Source: Peptostreptococcus sp. MV1
GTDB taxonomy: Bacteria > Bacillota > Clostridia > Peptostreptococcales > Peptostreptococcaceae
Direction: 5' to 3'
Length of the DNA: 32,357 nucleotides
Assembly (NCBI RefSeq): GCF_000758885.1
Contig: NZ_JRNB01000041.1
Location: 1-32,357, forward strand
Part shown: positions 1 through 6,611 of the stretch, piece after piece
Layout: each line of letters begins with the position of its first letter
Position numbering within the stretch: the first letter of the stretch is position 1
The notes under the pieces: model-generated
Seen by the model: the letters and a program-made list of their open reading frames with translations, nothing else
What the model was told of the DNA's origin: nothing
Database searches by the model: none
Program-made: the position numbers and the translations under genes

Positions 1-2
1 TT

Positions 3-167
3 GATGGTAACAAAAATGCTTTCAAAGTCGTAAGACTAAGAGGGTTGATGTTACTATCAGCGCTATTATTTTTCTTGTGTATAAATTATTTTAGAACATT
101 GATTAAAGTAATTGAAATAATTTTCAATATAATATATAATATAGCTGAATTTGATTACAGTGTATGA
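3..167 (+). CDS. C-terminal end of a membrane protein (partial, cut by window edge)
   Basis: One frame is open from the left edge to a TGA at 165-167, giving about 54 residues. It has a basic stretch (VVRLRG), a strongly hydrophobic segment of about 18 residues (LMLLSALLFFLCINYF) and an amphipathic tail rich in Ile, Phe and Asn. This fits the last transmembrane helix and cytoplasmic tail of an integral membrane protein. The next gene starts 30 bases downstream on the same strand with its own ribosome binding site, so the two may be cotranscribed. The family cannot be recognised from this fragment. AT-rich DNA could also give an open frame of this length by chance. Confidence 0.5.
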   Translation, partial: DGNKNAFKVVRLRGLMLLSALLFFLCINYFRTLIKVIEIIFNIIYNIAEFDYSV

Positions 168-197
168 TTTTATTTTCTGTTACTTGGGAGGTGACTT

Positions 198-854
198 ATG
201 AAAAAACGTATAAAATTTTTATTGGCGGCCATTTTGATTGTGATTGTAGGTCTTTTAGTTTTTTTTAGCATTGAGTCCAAAAGTAAGATAAGCCAAGATG
301 ATGAAATTAAGATTAAGCAAACCACTGAAAACTTTATAAAGACTGATTTCTCCAGCCTGAGGGGTAGTAATGACTTTTCTACAGTTGGAAATGACAAATT
401 CAAGCAATATCTGAAGGCTAGAAATGATATTAAGAAAGTCTATGCAGAACTTGTAAAATCGGATTCTCAAAGTAAAAAGATAGACTACAAGTTTAAATAC
501 CTAGAGATTGCAAGGGCAGGTAAATATGTCAAAGTCGATGTAGATGTAAGTGAGATTGGATTAGAGCCAATAGTTGTTTCGGATGGTAAAAAGAGCAAAA
601 CTACTCACAGTGGTACTAGCAACCATTCTATCCTCTATCTTGCCAAAATAGGAAATGAATTTAAGGTTATGTCTGCAAGGAGAGATACTGAGGCTGACCT
701 CATTGACGATGAGTTTAATGCAAATAAAGAGCTTGGTTTTGAAGATGGCTTTGAAGACAATGATGACTTAACCAGCAAAAATTTAAAAAAATTGATGGAC
801 AGAATGGAAGAACGCAAGAAGAAAATAGTTGAGTATTATAAAAAAAATAAATAA
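198..854 (+). CDS. membrane-anchored hypothetical protein
   Basis: 218 residues with a clear ribosome binding site (GGGAGGTG, 186-193) four bases before the ATG. The N-terminus is a short basic stretch (MKKR) and one hydrophobic helix at about residues 6-24, typical of an uncleaved signal anchor. There is no lipobox cysteine. The rest is hydrophilic and looks extracytoplasmic: a Lys/Asp-rich region, a beta-rich middle (about 95-160), an acidic patch near 175-190 and a Lys/Glu-rich C-terminal helix that may be a coiled coil. No known enzyme motif was seen and I do not recognise the family. It could be a small exported protein of the DUF4878/NTF2-like kind, but that is only a guess from architecture. 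A repeat region and a terminator follow. Confidence 0.8.
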   Translation: MKKRIKFLLAAILIVIVGLLVFFSIESKSKISQDDEIKIKQTTENFIKTDFSSLRGSNDFSTVGNDKFKQYLKARNDIKKVYAELVKSDSQSKKIDYKFKYLEIARAGKYVKVDVDVSEIGLEPIVVSDGKKSKTTHSGTSNHSILYLAKIGNEFKVMSARRDTEADLIDDEFNANKELGFEDGFEDNDDLTSKNLKKLMDRMEERKKKIVEYYKKNK

Positions 855-863
855 AGATTAAAC

Positions 864-940
864 AAGGTCCAGCACTCAACCAAAATTCCAAGAGTGCAGA
901 TATAAATATTCAAGTAACAATAAGCATAAATCAAAAAAGG
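864..940. repeat. 77-bp direct repeat, copy 1
   Basis: This 77-bp segment recurs at 1002-1078 with one difference (ATTCC here, ATCCC there). Within it GCACTC and GAGTGC form a 6-bp hairpin stem. It starts 10 bases after the stop codon of the upstream gene. 61 unrelated bases separate it from copy 2, giving a period of 138. Its last 18 bases match the left arm of the terminator that follows copy 2, but the right arm is absent here. Confidence 0.9.
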
Positions 941-1001
941 AACCCAACAATTAGCGTTAAAATGCCAGTGAAAAAGTCTCAGTAGTTTAATAAAGCAAAA
1001 T

Positions 1002-1078
1002 AAGGTCCAGCACTCAACCAAAATCCCAAGAGTGCAGATATAAATATTCAAGTAACAATAAGCATAAATCAAAAAAGG
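1002..1078. repeat. 77-bp direct repeat, copy 2, running into a terminator
   Basis: Second copy of the 77-bp segment at 864-940, 76 of 77 bases identical. Its end is the left arm of the large inverted repeat at 1062-1128, so this copy is the complete one. Copy 1 looks like a duplicate that lost the right arm. The apparent minus-strand reading frame through both copies is only a by-product of the repeat. Confidence 0.9.
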
Positions 1079-1128
1079 CGTAACACTCATTTTCCTAGTA
1101 GAGAGAGTGTACGCCTTTTGATTTATGC
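1062..1128. terminator. bidirectional Rho-independent terminator between the upstream gene and cysE
   Basis: A long imperfect inverted repeat: GCATAAATCAAAAAAGGCGT plus AACACTC pairs with GAGTGTACGCCTTTTGATTTATGC read in reverse, with one bulged base and a loop of about 16 bases. T-runs flank the GC-rich core on both strands. It lies just past the cysE stop (minus strand) and can also end transcripts from the plus-strand gene upstream. Confidence 0.75.
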
Positions 1129-1150
1129 AATTATCAACTCGAAATTTATA

Positions 1151-1747
1151 CTAAATGTAGTACATGGAGCCCTCAGCAAGCATTCTTTCGCTCAAGTTTA
1201 TGACCTTGGAGCTCGAGTTTTTGATCTTTACTATCTTACCAGGTATTCCCACAACTGTAGCTCCATTAGGAACGTCATGTAGGACTACACTGTTGGCACC
1301 GACCTTGACCTCATTTCCAAGTGTCACAGGACCGAGCACCTTGGCTCCTGAGCCTATTATCACGTCATTACCTACTGTAGGGTGCCTCTTGCCTGTGTGG
1401 TTTCCTGTACCACCTAGAGTGACTCCCTGGTAGATTGTGACCCTATTACCGACCTCGGCAGTTTCCCCTATTACTACACCCATACCATGGTCAATCATGA
1501 TACTATGACCTATAGTAGCCCCTGGGTGGATTTCTATACCAGTTAGAAACCTAAAGAGCTGTGATACCAGTCTGGCTAGGAATGTAAGCCCTATATTGCT
1601 CAGGGCATGGGATATACTGTGGCCTATTAGGGCATGGACAGAAGGATATATGATAAATACCTTCAGCCTATTCAAAAATTTTATGTTACCTCTGCTAGAA
1701 GCAGGGTCATTAGCTATAATATAATCAATGTTCTTTATAAATTTCAT
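1151..1747 (-). CDS. cysE: serine O-acetyltransferase CysE
   Basis: Transfers acetyl from acetyl-CoA to L-serine to give O-acetylserine, the first committed step of cysteine synthesis. 198 residues, a short Firmicutes-type CysE with a reduced N-terminal helical domain (about 1-65) and a left-handed beta-helix of hexapeptide repeats (about 70-175). The signature [16 protein letters not shown] places the catalytic His at residue 87. The IEIHPG motif at 71-76 has Glu where E. coli has the partner Asp; I recall this as a Firmicutes variant. The tail [10 protein letters not shown] is typical. It lies 47 bases downstream of cysK on the same strand, so the two are probably one transcript, ended by the terminator at 1062-1128. 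Its product feeds CysK directly. Confidence 0.95.
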   Translation of the reverse strand: MKFIKNIDYIIANDPASSRGNIKFLNRLKVFIIYPSVHALIGHSISHALSNIGLTFLARLVSQLFRFLTGIEIHPGATIGHSIMIDHGMGVVIGETAEVGNRVTIYQGVTLGGTGNHTGKRHPTVGNDVIIGSGAKVLGPVTLGNEVKVGANSVVLHDVPNGATVVGIPGKIVKIKNSSSKVINLSERMLAEGSMYYI

Positions 1748-1794
1748 CTACATCACCATCTCAATCTCAAACATAATAACTCGGTGACGCCCGA

Positions 1795-2682
1795 TTAAAA
1801 TATACCCACCGACATGTACTTGTCAGCACCGTCTGGAGCAACTGTTACAACCTTCTTGCCTGGGAACTCTCTTGCCAATCTCTTGGCTGCAGCTATGTTG
1901 GCACCTGCTGATATACCTAGTAGTAGGCCTTCATCATTGGCTACCTGTCTAACCATATCATAGGCTTCATCATTAGAAACCAAGATAACTTCGTCAACCA
2001 CATCAGCAAAGTAGTTCTTTGGTACGAAGTTTGCACCAATTCCCTGAATCTTGTGTGGTCCAGCCTGGCCCTGTGTAATCATTGGAGAGTCTGTTGGTTC
2101 GATTCCGTATACCTTGACGTTTGGGTTCTGGTCCTTTAGGTAAGAGCCTATGCCAGATACAGTACCACCAGTACCTATACCAGCTACAAATATGTCTACA
2201 TCCTTTAGTTCAGCATATATCTCTGGACCAGTTGTCTTGTAGTGGTAGTCAGGGTTGTCCTTGTTGTCGAACTGGCCTAGGGACTTGTAGTCGCCAGTAG
2301 CTAGTAGTTCGTTCATCTTGTCAATAGTTCCCTGCATACCCTTATCAGCCTCTGTTAGGATTAATTCAGCCCCGTATGCCTTGATTAGACTTCTTCTCTC
2401 GACGCTCATTGACTCAGGCATGATGATAGTGACCTGGTAGCCCCTGCTCTTACCAATCATGGCAGTAGCAATACCTGTGTTACCACTAGTAGCCTCTACT
2501 ATCCTGTCACCAGCCTTTAATAGGCCTTTTTCCTCTGCACCAAGTATCATACCTAGGACTGCACGGTCCTTGATAGAACCGCCTGGGTTCTTGTTTTCCA
2601 ACTTTACAAATACATTTTCATCTATCTTTTCCAAATTTACAAGTGGTGTATTTCCTATTAATTCTATTACGTTCTTTTTCAT
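1795..2682 (-). CDS. cysK: cysteine synthase (O-acetylserine sulfhydrylase) CysK
   Basis: Pyridoxal-phosphate enzyme that makes L-cysteine from O-acetylserine and sulfide. 295 residues, slightly short for the family (about 300-310). The PLP lysine is Lys38 in PGGSIKDRA, the substrate loop TSGNTG lies near 65-70, and the phosphate-binding loop GIGTGGT is in the middle. The start is supported by AAGGAG six or seven bases before the ATG. The gene is preceded by about 160 bases of leader and a 27-codon ORF ending in a run of Cys codons (2844-2927), so expression is probably tied to cysteine supply. cysE follows in the same operon. Confidence 0.95.
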   Translation of the reverse strand: MKKNVIELIGNTPLVNLEKIDENVFVKLENKNPGGSIKDRAVLGMILGAEEKGLLKAGDRIVEATSGNTGIATAMIGKSRGYQVTIIMPESMSVERRSLIKAYGAELILTEADKGMQGTIDKMNELLATGDYKSLGQFDNKDNPDYHYKTTGPEIYAELKDVDIFVAGIGTGGTVSGIGSYLKDQNPNVKVYGIEPTDSPMITQGQAGPHKIQGIGANFVPKNYFADVVDEVILVSNDEAYDMVRQVANDEGLLLGISAGANIAAAKRLAREFPGKKVVTVAPDGADKYMSVGIF

Positions 2683-2808
2683 TTTAATTTCTCCTTATCT
2701 TATCTGTTGTTTCCAGCGATTATTGCTAGTTTTTGTCTTATAATTCTATTTGGTTTAAGACACTATAATCCTTCTGTGGGAGAGAGTAGCCCTCCCTATT
2801 ATCTTATG

Positions 2809-2840
2809 AAATAACTGGCCTATTTATTTACCAGTTATTT
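2809..2840 (-). promoter_or_regulatory. hairpin just downstream of the poly-Cys leader peptide
   Basis: On the minus strand AAATAACTGG and CCAGTTATTT form a perfect 10-bp stem with a 12-base loop. It starts three bases after the leader-peptide stop codon, so a ribosome ending the peptide would cover the left arm. The run after it (ATTTCAT) is a poor U-tract, so it is not a textbook terminator. A second short hairpin (GGGAGG with TCTCCC, 2778-2796) follows. Both lie between the leader ORF and the cysK ribosome binding site. Confidence 0.55.
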
Positions 2841-2843
2841 GGG

Positions 2844-2927
2844 TTAGCAATTACAACTACAGCAACAACAGCAAGAGATGCCTCCAAACGCAGTGAATAT
2901 GAAATTTTTTGTCTGTCTACTTTTCAT
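2844..2927 (-). CDS. poly-cysteine leader peptide of the cysK-cysE operon
   Basis: A 27-codon ORF on the operon strand with AGGAG eight bases before its ATG. The peptide begins MKSRQTKNFIFTAFGGI and ends SCCCCCSCNC, so seven of the last nine residues are cysteine, encoded by both TGC and TGT, followed by TAA. It ends about 160 bases before cysK. A run of codons for the end product of the operon, placed upstream of the biosynthetic genes, is the hallmark of a ribosome-sensing leader. Poly-Cys leaders controlling cysteine genes are known in mycobacteria, where they are leaderless; this one has a Shine-Dalgarno site. The peptide and its position are seen directly; the regulatory role is inferred. 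The 10-bp hairpin at 2809-2840 begins three bases after its stop. Confidence 0.75.
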   Translation of the reverse strand: MKSRQTKNFIFTAFGGISCCCCCSCNC

Positions 2928-3239
2928 TTGAACATCTCCTTTACCTTATTTGGCAATCAATAAATAGAAATTTAATTGATAGAACCTTTTTATTCTAATA
3001 TTTTTAATAAACCATATATTACCCAGTTGAAATATCGTTAAAAGTCATTTGAAAATTTAATTCCGATTAATTTACTAGGGATTAATAAATATTGTATACC
3101 AATAGGAAGCGTTTGTCTAGATAAATAGCAAAAAAAGTCAATTGATAAAATATTCGAAAAATTTTATCTGTCACTAGAAATAAATATGAGTATGAGGTAT
3201 AATTGTTTTTAAATTATGAATATAGAAGAGGTGTTATTT
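2928..3239. other. intergenic region upstream of the cysteine leader peptide
   Basis: AT-rich DNA that must hold the promoter for the leader-cysK-cysE transcript (minus) and possibly one for the plus strand. No convincing -35/-10 pair was found for the operon. Two features stand out: a possible operator-like patch TATACCAATAGGAA at about 3095-3108, and an 8-bp inverted repeat GATAAAAT/ATTTTATC at 3144-3168. A TATAAT at 3198-3203 (plus) lacks a good -35. No gene was seen here. Confidence 0.4.
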
Positions 3240-3373
3240 ATGGAGCTCAAGTCCCTAAAGAAAAAGTTCAAGGACAAGAAGTTAAGTAGCTTTGTTTGAC
3301 GGGATAATTGGCAAGAATTAAGTGATTTTGAGAGGTCCTTGATAACATAGAACAAGCTATAAAAGATAATTAA
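3240..3373 (+). pseudogene. possible decayed small gene
   Basis: After GAAGAGGTG an ATG at 3240 opens a frame reading MELKSLKKKFKDKKLSSFV, then a TGA at 3297. The same frame goes on as RDNWQELSDFER, and a different frame goes on as EVLDNIEQAIKDN with a TAA just before the next gene's ribosome binding site. Together this reads like one small, charged, helical protein of about 45 residues broken by a nonsense codon and a frameshift. It sits 12 bases before ybaK. The family is not recognised. The alternatives are that only a 19-residue peptide is made, or that the pattern is chance. Confidence 0.35.
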
Positions 3374-3385
3374 GGGGGATTTTTT

Positions 3386-3856
3386 ATGTCTATAGAAAAG
3401 GTAAGAGAGTATTTTGATCAGTTTGGAATGAAGGAAAGGGTACTAGAGTTTGACCAGTCAAGTGAGACTGTTGAGCTAGCTGCCCAGGCTGTTGGTTGTG
3501 AACCCAAACAGATAGCAAAGACGATGTCTTTTTTAGTTGGTGAGGACCCAATTTTAATATGCCTAGCAGGTGATGCCAAGATAGCAAATGCCAAGTACAA
3601 GAAACAGTTTGGAACAAAGGCCAAGATGATTTCCTTTGATGATGTGGAAGAGTTGATAGGCCACCAGGTTGGTGGAGTTTGTCCATTTGCAATCAAGGAC
3701 AATGTAATGGTATATTTGGATGAGTCTCTGAAGAGGTTTGAAACAGTATTTCCGGCAGCAGGTAGTGGTAATTCTGCAATAGAGCTAACTATACCGGAGC
3801 TGGAGAAGTATTCTAACTTTGCAGGATGGATAGATATATCCAAGGACTGGGAGTAA
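3386..3856 (+). CDS. ybaK: YbaK/EbsC-type aminoacyl-tRNA deacylase
   Basis: Trans-editing protein of the YbaK/ProX superfamily, which hydrolyses Cys (or a similar residue) from mischarged tRNA-Pro and related tRNAs. 156 residues, normal for the family, one domain. The conserved lysine corresponds to Lys45 in AKTMSFLV, and the GGVCPFAIK loop (about 92-100) matches the GGVSPFG-type motif of the family. The start has AAGGGGGA nine bases upstream. It is transcribed away from the cysteine operon, which fits a housekeeping link to cysteine handling, though exact tRNA specificity cannot be read from sequence. A terminator follows at 3962-4005. Confidence 0.88.
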   Translation: MSIEKVREYFDQFGMKERVLEFDQSSETVELAAQAVGCEPKQIAKTMSFLVGEDPILICLAGDAKIANAKYKKQFGTKAKMISFDDVEELIGHQVGGVCPFAIKDNVMVYLDESLKRFETVFPAAGSGNSAIELTIPELEKYSNFAGWIDISKDWE

Positions 3857-3961
3857 TATAAAACCGAAAATGGCTGCATATATAGCCAAGGATTGGGACG
3901 AGGATATATAAAATATATTGCTTGTCAGTAATGTATTAAAAATAAACATAAGTATAAATTA

Positions 3962-4005
3962 AAGGGTGTCAACATATTCTAATAAAAGATGTTGGCACCC
4001 TTTTT
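3962..4005 (+). terminator. Rho-independent terminator after ybaK
   Basis: GGGTGTCAACAT pairs with ATGTTGGCACCC (12 bp, one G-U pair) around a loop of about 14 bases and is followed by TTTTT. On the other strand a shorter T-run follows, so it may also stop transcripts from the convergent ferritin gene. No gene was seen from here to 4144. Confidence 0.88.
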
Positions 4006-4144
4006 GTATGATTTATTCGAGCTTAAATCTATAAATCTAGCTAGAAAAATAGGGCAGAAGGGGCAGGGTTTCCGTTATAATTGTCTTTCGTATGCTGGTA
4101 TAATTTCTATAAGGATATCCATTCCCTTCAATGTTTATATTTAT

Positions 4145-4654
4145 TTAAGCATTTACTGGTGGTGTATAGACCCTAGTAGCCAATTCATCATCAATCATAA
4201 ATAGGTTAGTCTCATTGCTGCCAGCTCTCTTAATCTTCTTAACCAAATTAGTAAAGTTTTCCTCTTCCTCGACCTGTTCATCGACAAACCATCTCAAGAA
4301 GCTCATAGTAGCATGCTCCTTTTCTTCAAGGGCTATGTTGGCTATTTCGTATATTCTCCTAGTGACTTCCTGTTCGTGCTTTAGGCCTTCTTCAAAGATG
4401 TCTAGTAGACCATTGTAGACCTCTCTTGGCCTGTCTATAGCCTCTAGGACAACCCTACCACCCTTTTGGAATATATAGTCGTACATTTTTCTAGCGTGGT
4501 CTAGCTCTTCCTGGGCCTGAATCTTAAAGAAGTTTGCTGCTCCTGAAAAATCCAAGTCTTCAGCATAGGCAGACATAGCTAGGTATGTGTAGGCTGAATA
4601 AAATTCAAAGTTAATTTGTTCGTTGATTGCTTTTTCTAAATTCTTACTTAACAT
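4145..4654 (-). CDS. ftnA: ferritin, non-haem iron storage protein
   Basis: Forms a 24-subunit shell that oxidises Fe(II) and stores ferric iron in the cytoplasm. 169 residues of four-helix bundle, the usual length of bacterial ferritin. Ferroxidase ligands are visible: Glu17 (INFEFYS), Glu50 and His53 (AQEELDHAR), and further acidic and Gln residues in helices C and D (HEQEVTRRI, VDEQVEEEE). The start has AGAGGTGTT upstream. It is monocistronic and convergent with ybaK. A TTGACA on the minus strand at 4711-4716, about 60 bases upstream, could be its -35 box, but the matching -10 is weak. No clear Fur box was seen. Confidence 0.95.
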   Translation of the reverse strand: MLSKNLEKAINEQINFEFYSAYTYLAMSAYAEDLDFSGAANFFKIQAQEELDHARKMYDYIFQKGGRVVLEAIDRPREVYNGLLDIFEEGLKHEQEVTRRIYEIANIALEEKEHATMSFLRWFVDEQVEEEENFTNLVKKIKRAGSNETNLFMIDDELATRVYTPPVNA

Positions 4655-5037
4655 TAGAACACCTCTTTCTTGCTTAAAAGCATACTCTTACATATATTGT
4701 ATACCAAAATTGTCAAGATGGTAAGTAATATTTTATATATTTCAAATATGAACCACCTACAAATATAGGAGATAGACTCTTTGAAAAAGCTTATAAAATT
4801 AAGCTATAAAAAAATGTTTTAAAGTGGTGGAAATTAATACTAGTATACTATAAGGTTTAATAATAGCTAGGCATGAAAAATGGTTAAGATTTTAATATAT
4901 AATTTGTTTTAGAACTGCGTTTCCATAATGGATGGGCAGTTCTTCTTTTTGACCCAGCATTATTGCCATTATCCTCTAGATTCTGTATAATATGACTAGT
5001 GTAATTGTTGAAAGATAGAAGTTTTAAAGGAGAAAAT
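4655..5037. other. 383-base gap between ferritin and methyltransferase, with an orphan terminator
   Basis: No ORF with a ribosome binding site was found. The gap holds the ferritin promoter region (minus strand, TTGACA at 4711-4716), several short inverted repeats such as AGCTTA/TAAGCT, and a clear plus-strand terminator at 4911-4950 that ends no annotated gene. A TATAAT at 4987-4992 before the methyltransferase gene may be its -10 box. A small RNA ending at 4950 is possible but unproven. Confidence 0.45.
4911..4950 (+). terminator. orphan Rho-independent terminator
   Basis: AGAACTGC and GCAGTTCT form a perfect 8-bp outer stem, with CCAT/ATGG able to pair inside, followed by TCTTTTT. It faces the plus strand but there is no plus-strand gene between the ferritin gene and this point. 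It either ends a small RNA or forms part of the leader of the gene at 5038. Confidence 0.7.
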
Positions 5038-5907
5038 ATGTTACTACTCGCAGACAAATGGAAGGAATATGAATTAATAGATTTAGGTGGCGGAGAAAAG
5101 CTAGAGCGTTGGGGAGATTATGTCTTGAGAAGACCAGACCCTCAGGTAATCTGGCCAATCGATAGGGAGTGGGCTCTTTGGAAGAATCCACATGGCCACT
5201 ACCACAGGAGTAATAGGGGTGGTGGTAGCTGGGAGGTAAAGAAAAAATACCCAGACCAGTGGACTATCAACTATGGACCTCTAAAGTTTAAGATCAAACC
5301 GACAGGCTTCAAGCATACGGGCCTATTCCCAGAGCAGGCAGCAAATTGGGATTGGATGATAGACAAGATCAGGGGCGCCAAGAGACCTATAAAGGTATTG
5401 AATCTTTTTGCCTATACAGGTGGGGCATCTGTGGCCTGCGCCTATGCTGGTGCAGAGGTATGTCACGTGGATGCTGCCAAGGGCATGGTCAATTGGGCCA
5501 AGGAAAATATAGAATTATCTGGCCTAAAGGATAGGACAGTTAGGTTTATAGTAGATGATGTGGTTAAGTTTGTAGAGAGAGAAATCAGACGTGGTCACAA
5601 GTATGATGCTATAATAATGGACCCACCTTCTTATGGAAGAGGACCTAAGGGAGAAGTTTGGAAGATAGAGGACAAACTATTTGAATTTGTCAGCCTATGT
5701 ATGCAGGTCCTATCAGACAAGCCACTATTTTTCTTGATTAACTCCTACACGACTGGATTTTCACCTATAGTTCTAGAAAATGTCCTAGAAACAACTATAG
5801 GAAAGAAGGCAAGAGGCGGAAAGATATACGCCGGTGAAGTGGGTATACCCGCATCTAGAAATGGTATGGTCCTACCGTGTGGTATCTTTGGTAGATGGGA
5901 AAGATAG
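5038..5907 (+). CDS. class I SAM-dependent methyltransferase, RlmI-like (COG1092)
   Basis: Predicted rRNA-type nucleotide methyltransferase using S-adenosylmethionine. 289 residues from the ATG at 5038, chosen over an in-frame ATG at 5005 because AAAGGAGA lies six bases upstream. The N-terminal part (1-110) has a Trp-rich beta domain. The Rossmann domain carries motif I VLNLFAYTGGASVACA from residue 120 and motif IV DPPSYGRG from Asp195, as in the RlmI/RlmK cytosine-5/guanine-N7 family. It lacks the N-terminal PUA domain of full-length RlmI. Its stop is 11 bases before the start of a pseudouridine synthase gene, so the two RNA-modification genes are probably cotranscribed. The exact target base is unknown. 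Confidence 0.88.
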   Translation: MLLLADKWKEYELIDLGGGEKLERWGDYVLRRPDPQVIWPIDREWALWKNPHGHYHRSNRGGGSWEVKKKYPDQWTINYGPLKFKIKPTGFKHTGLFPEQAANWDWMIDKIRGAKRPIKVLNLFAYTGGASVACAYAGAEVCHVDAAKGMVNWAKENIELSGLKDRTVRFIVDDVVKFVEREIRRGHKYDAIIMDPPSYGRGPKGEVWKIEDKLFEFVSLCMQVLSDKPLFFLINSYTTGFSPIVLENVLETTIGKKARGGKIYAGEVGIPASRNGMVLPCGIFGRWER

Positions 5908-5918
5908 GAAGCGATAAG

Positions 5919-6599
5919 ATGGATTTGAAAGTGATATATGAGGACAACCATCTCTTGGTAGTTGAAAAGCCTGTAAATATTCTTTCTCAGGCTGATAATA
6001 CCAAGGACCTAGATATGGTGTCTATGTGTAAGGCCTATGTAAAGGAAAAATACAATAAGCCAGGTAATGTTTATATAGGTCTAGTCCATAGGCTAGATAG
6101 GCCAGTTGGAGGGGTTATGGTCTTTGCCAAGACTTCAAAGGCAGCATCTAGGCTGTCAGACCAGGTCAGGACTAGGACTATGAAAAAAACCTACAAGGCT
6201 GTCGTAGTTGGAAGATGTGAACAAGCTGGTGATTATGTTGATTATTTGTACAAGAATACCAAGACTAACATGGTCAAAGTTGTGGACAAGTCAAACAAGG
6301 ACGGCAAGAGGGCCAGTTTGTCCTATAGATTGCTGGGGGGAGCCTACTCTAAGAATGACAAGATGGAATATTCCCTAGTGGAGATAGACCTACATACTGG
6401 AAGACCTCACCAGATAAGGGTTCAGTTTTCATCGAGAAAGCACCCTCTTTATGGAGATCAGAGATATTCTAAGCTTTCCAAGGTGGGTCAGCAAATTGGA
6501 CTTTGGGCGGCAAGGCTAGAACTTGTACACCCTACTAACAAGGAAGTCATGGTATTTGAGGCAGAACTACCAGATAGCTATCCTTGGAACTTGTTTTAG
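5919..6599 (+). CDS. RluA-family RNA pseudouridine synthase
   Basis: Isomerises uridine to pseudouridine in rRNA or tRNA. About 226 residues from the ATG at 5919, preferred to an in-frame ATG at 5895 that would overlap the previous gene; AGGAAG lies eight bases before 5919. The catalytic Asp is residue 60 in HRLDRPVGGVMVFAKT, the RluA motif II. The C-terminal motif HTGRPHQIRVQFS and YGDQRY is also typical. No S4 domain, so it is a short RluA type like many Clostridia paralogs. It follows the methyltransferase by 11 bases and precedes the UPF0489 gene by 12. The exact uridine modified cannot be told from sequence. Confidence 0.9.
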   Translation: MDLKVIYEDNHLLVVEKPVNILSQADNTKDLDMVSMCKAYVKEKYNKPGNVYIGLVHRLDRPVGGVMVFAKTSKAASRLSDQVRTRTMKKTYKAVVVGRCEQAGDYVDYLYKNTKTNMVKVVDKSNKDGKRASLSYRLLGGAYSKNDKMEYSLVEIDLHTGRPHQIRVQFSSRKHPLYGDQRYSKLSKVGQQIGLWAARLELVHPTNKEVMVFEAELPDSYPWNLF

Positions 6600-6611
6600 G
6601 GGGGATTACTT

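Noticed and set aside
836-1090. 84-codon minus-strand frame with an internally repeated peptide
   Set aside because: It is only the 77-bp DNA repeat read in one frame; no ribosome binding site, and it overlaps the end of the upstream gene and the terminator.
2683-2843. T-box or S-box riboswitch upstream of cysK
   Set aside because: No TGGNACCGCG-type T-box sequence and no S-box core was found in the leader.
2844-2927. Poly-Cys peptide as a thiopeptide-like or metal-binding peptide precursor
   Set aside because: No peptide-modification, transport or immunity genes nearby, and the ORF sits exactly where a leader of the cysteine operon would. A leader role explains it better.
3297-3299. TGA read as selenocysteine in the small ORF before ybaK
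   Set aside because: The frame stops again soon after the TGA and the better protein-like continuation lies in another frame; no SECIS-like hairpin was seen directly after it.
3418-3879. 153-codon minus-strand frame over ybaK
   Set aside because: Complement of the well-supported ybaK gene.
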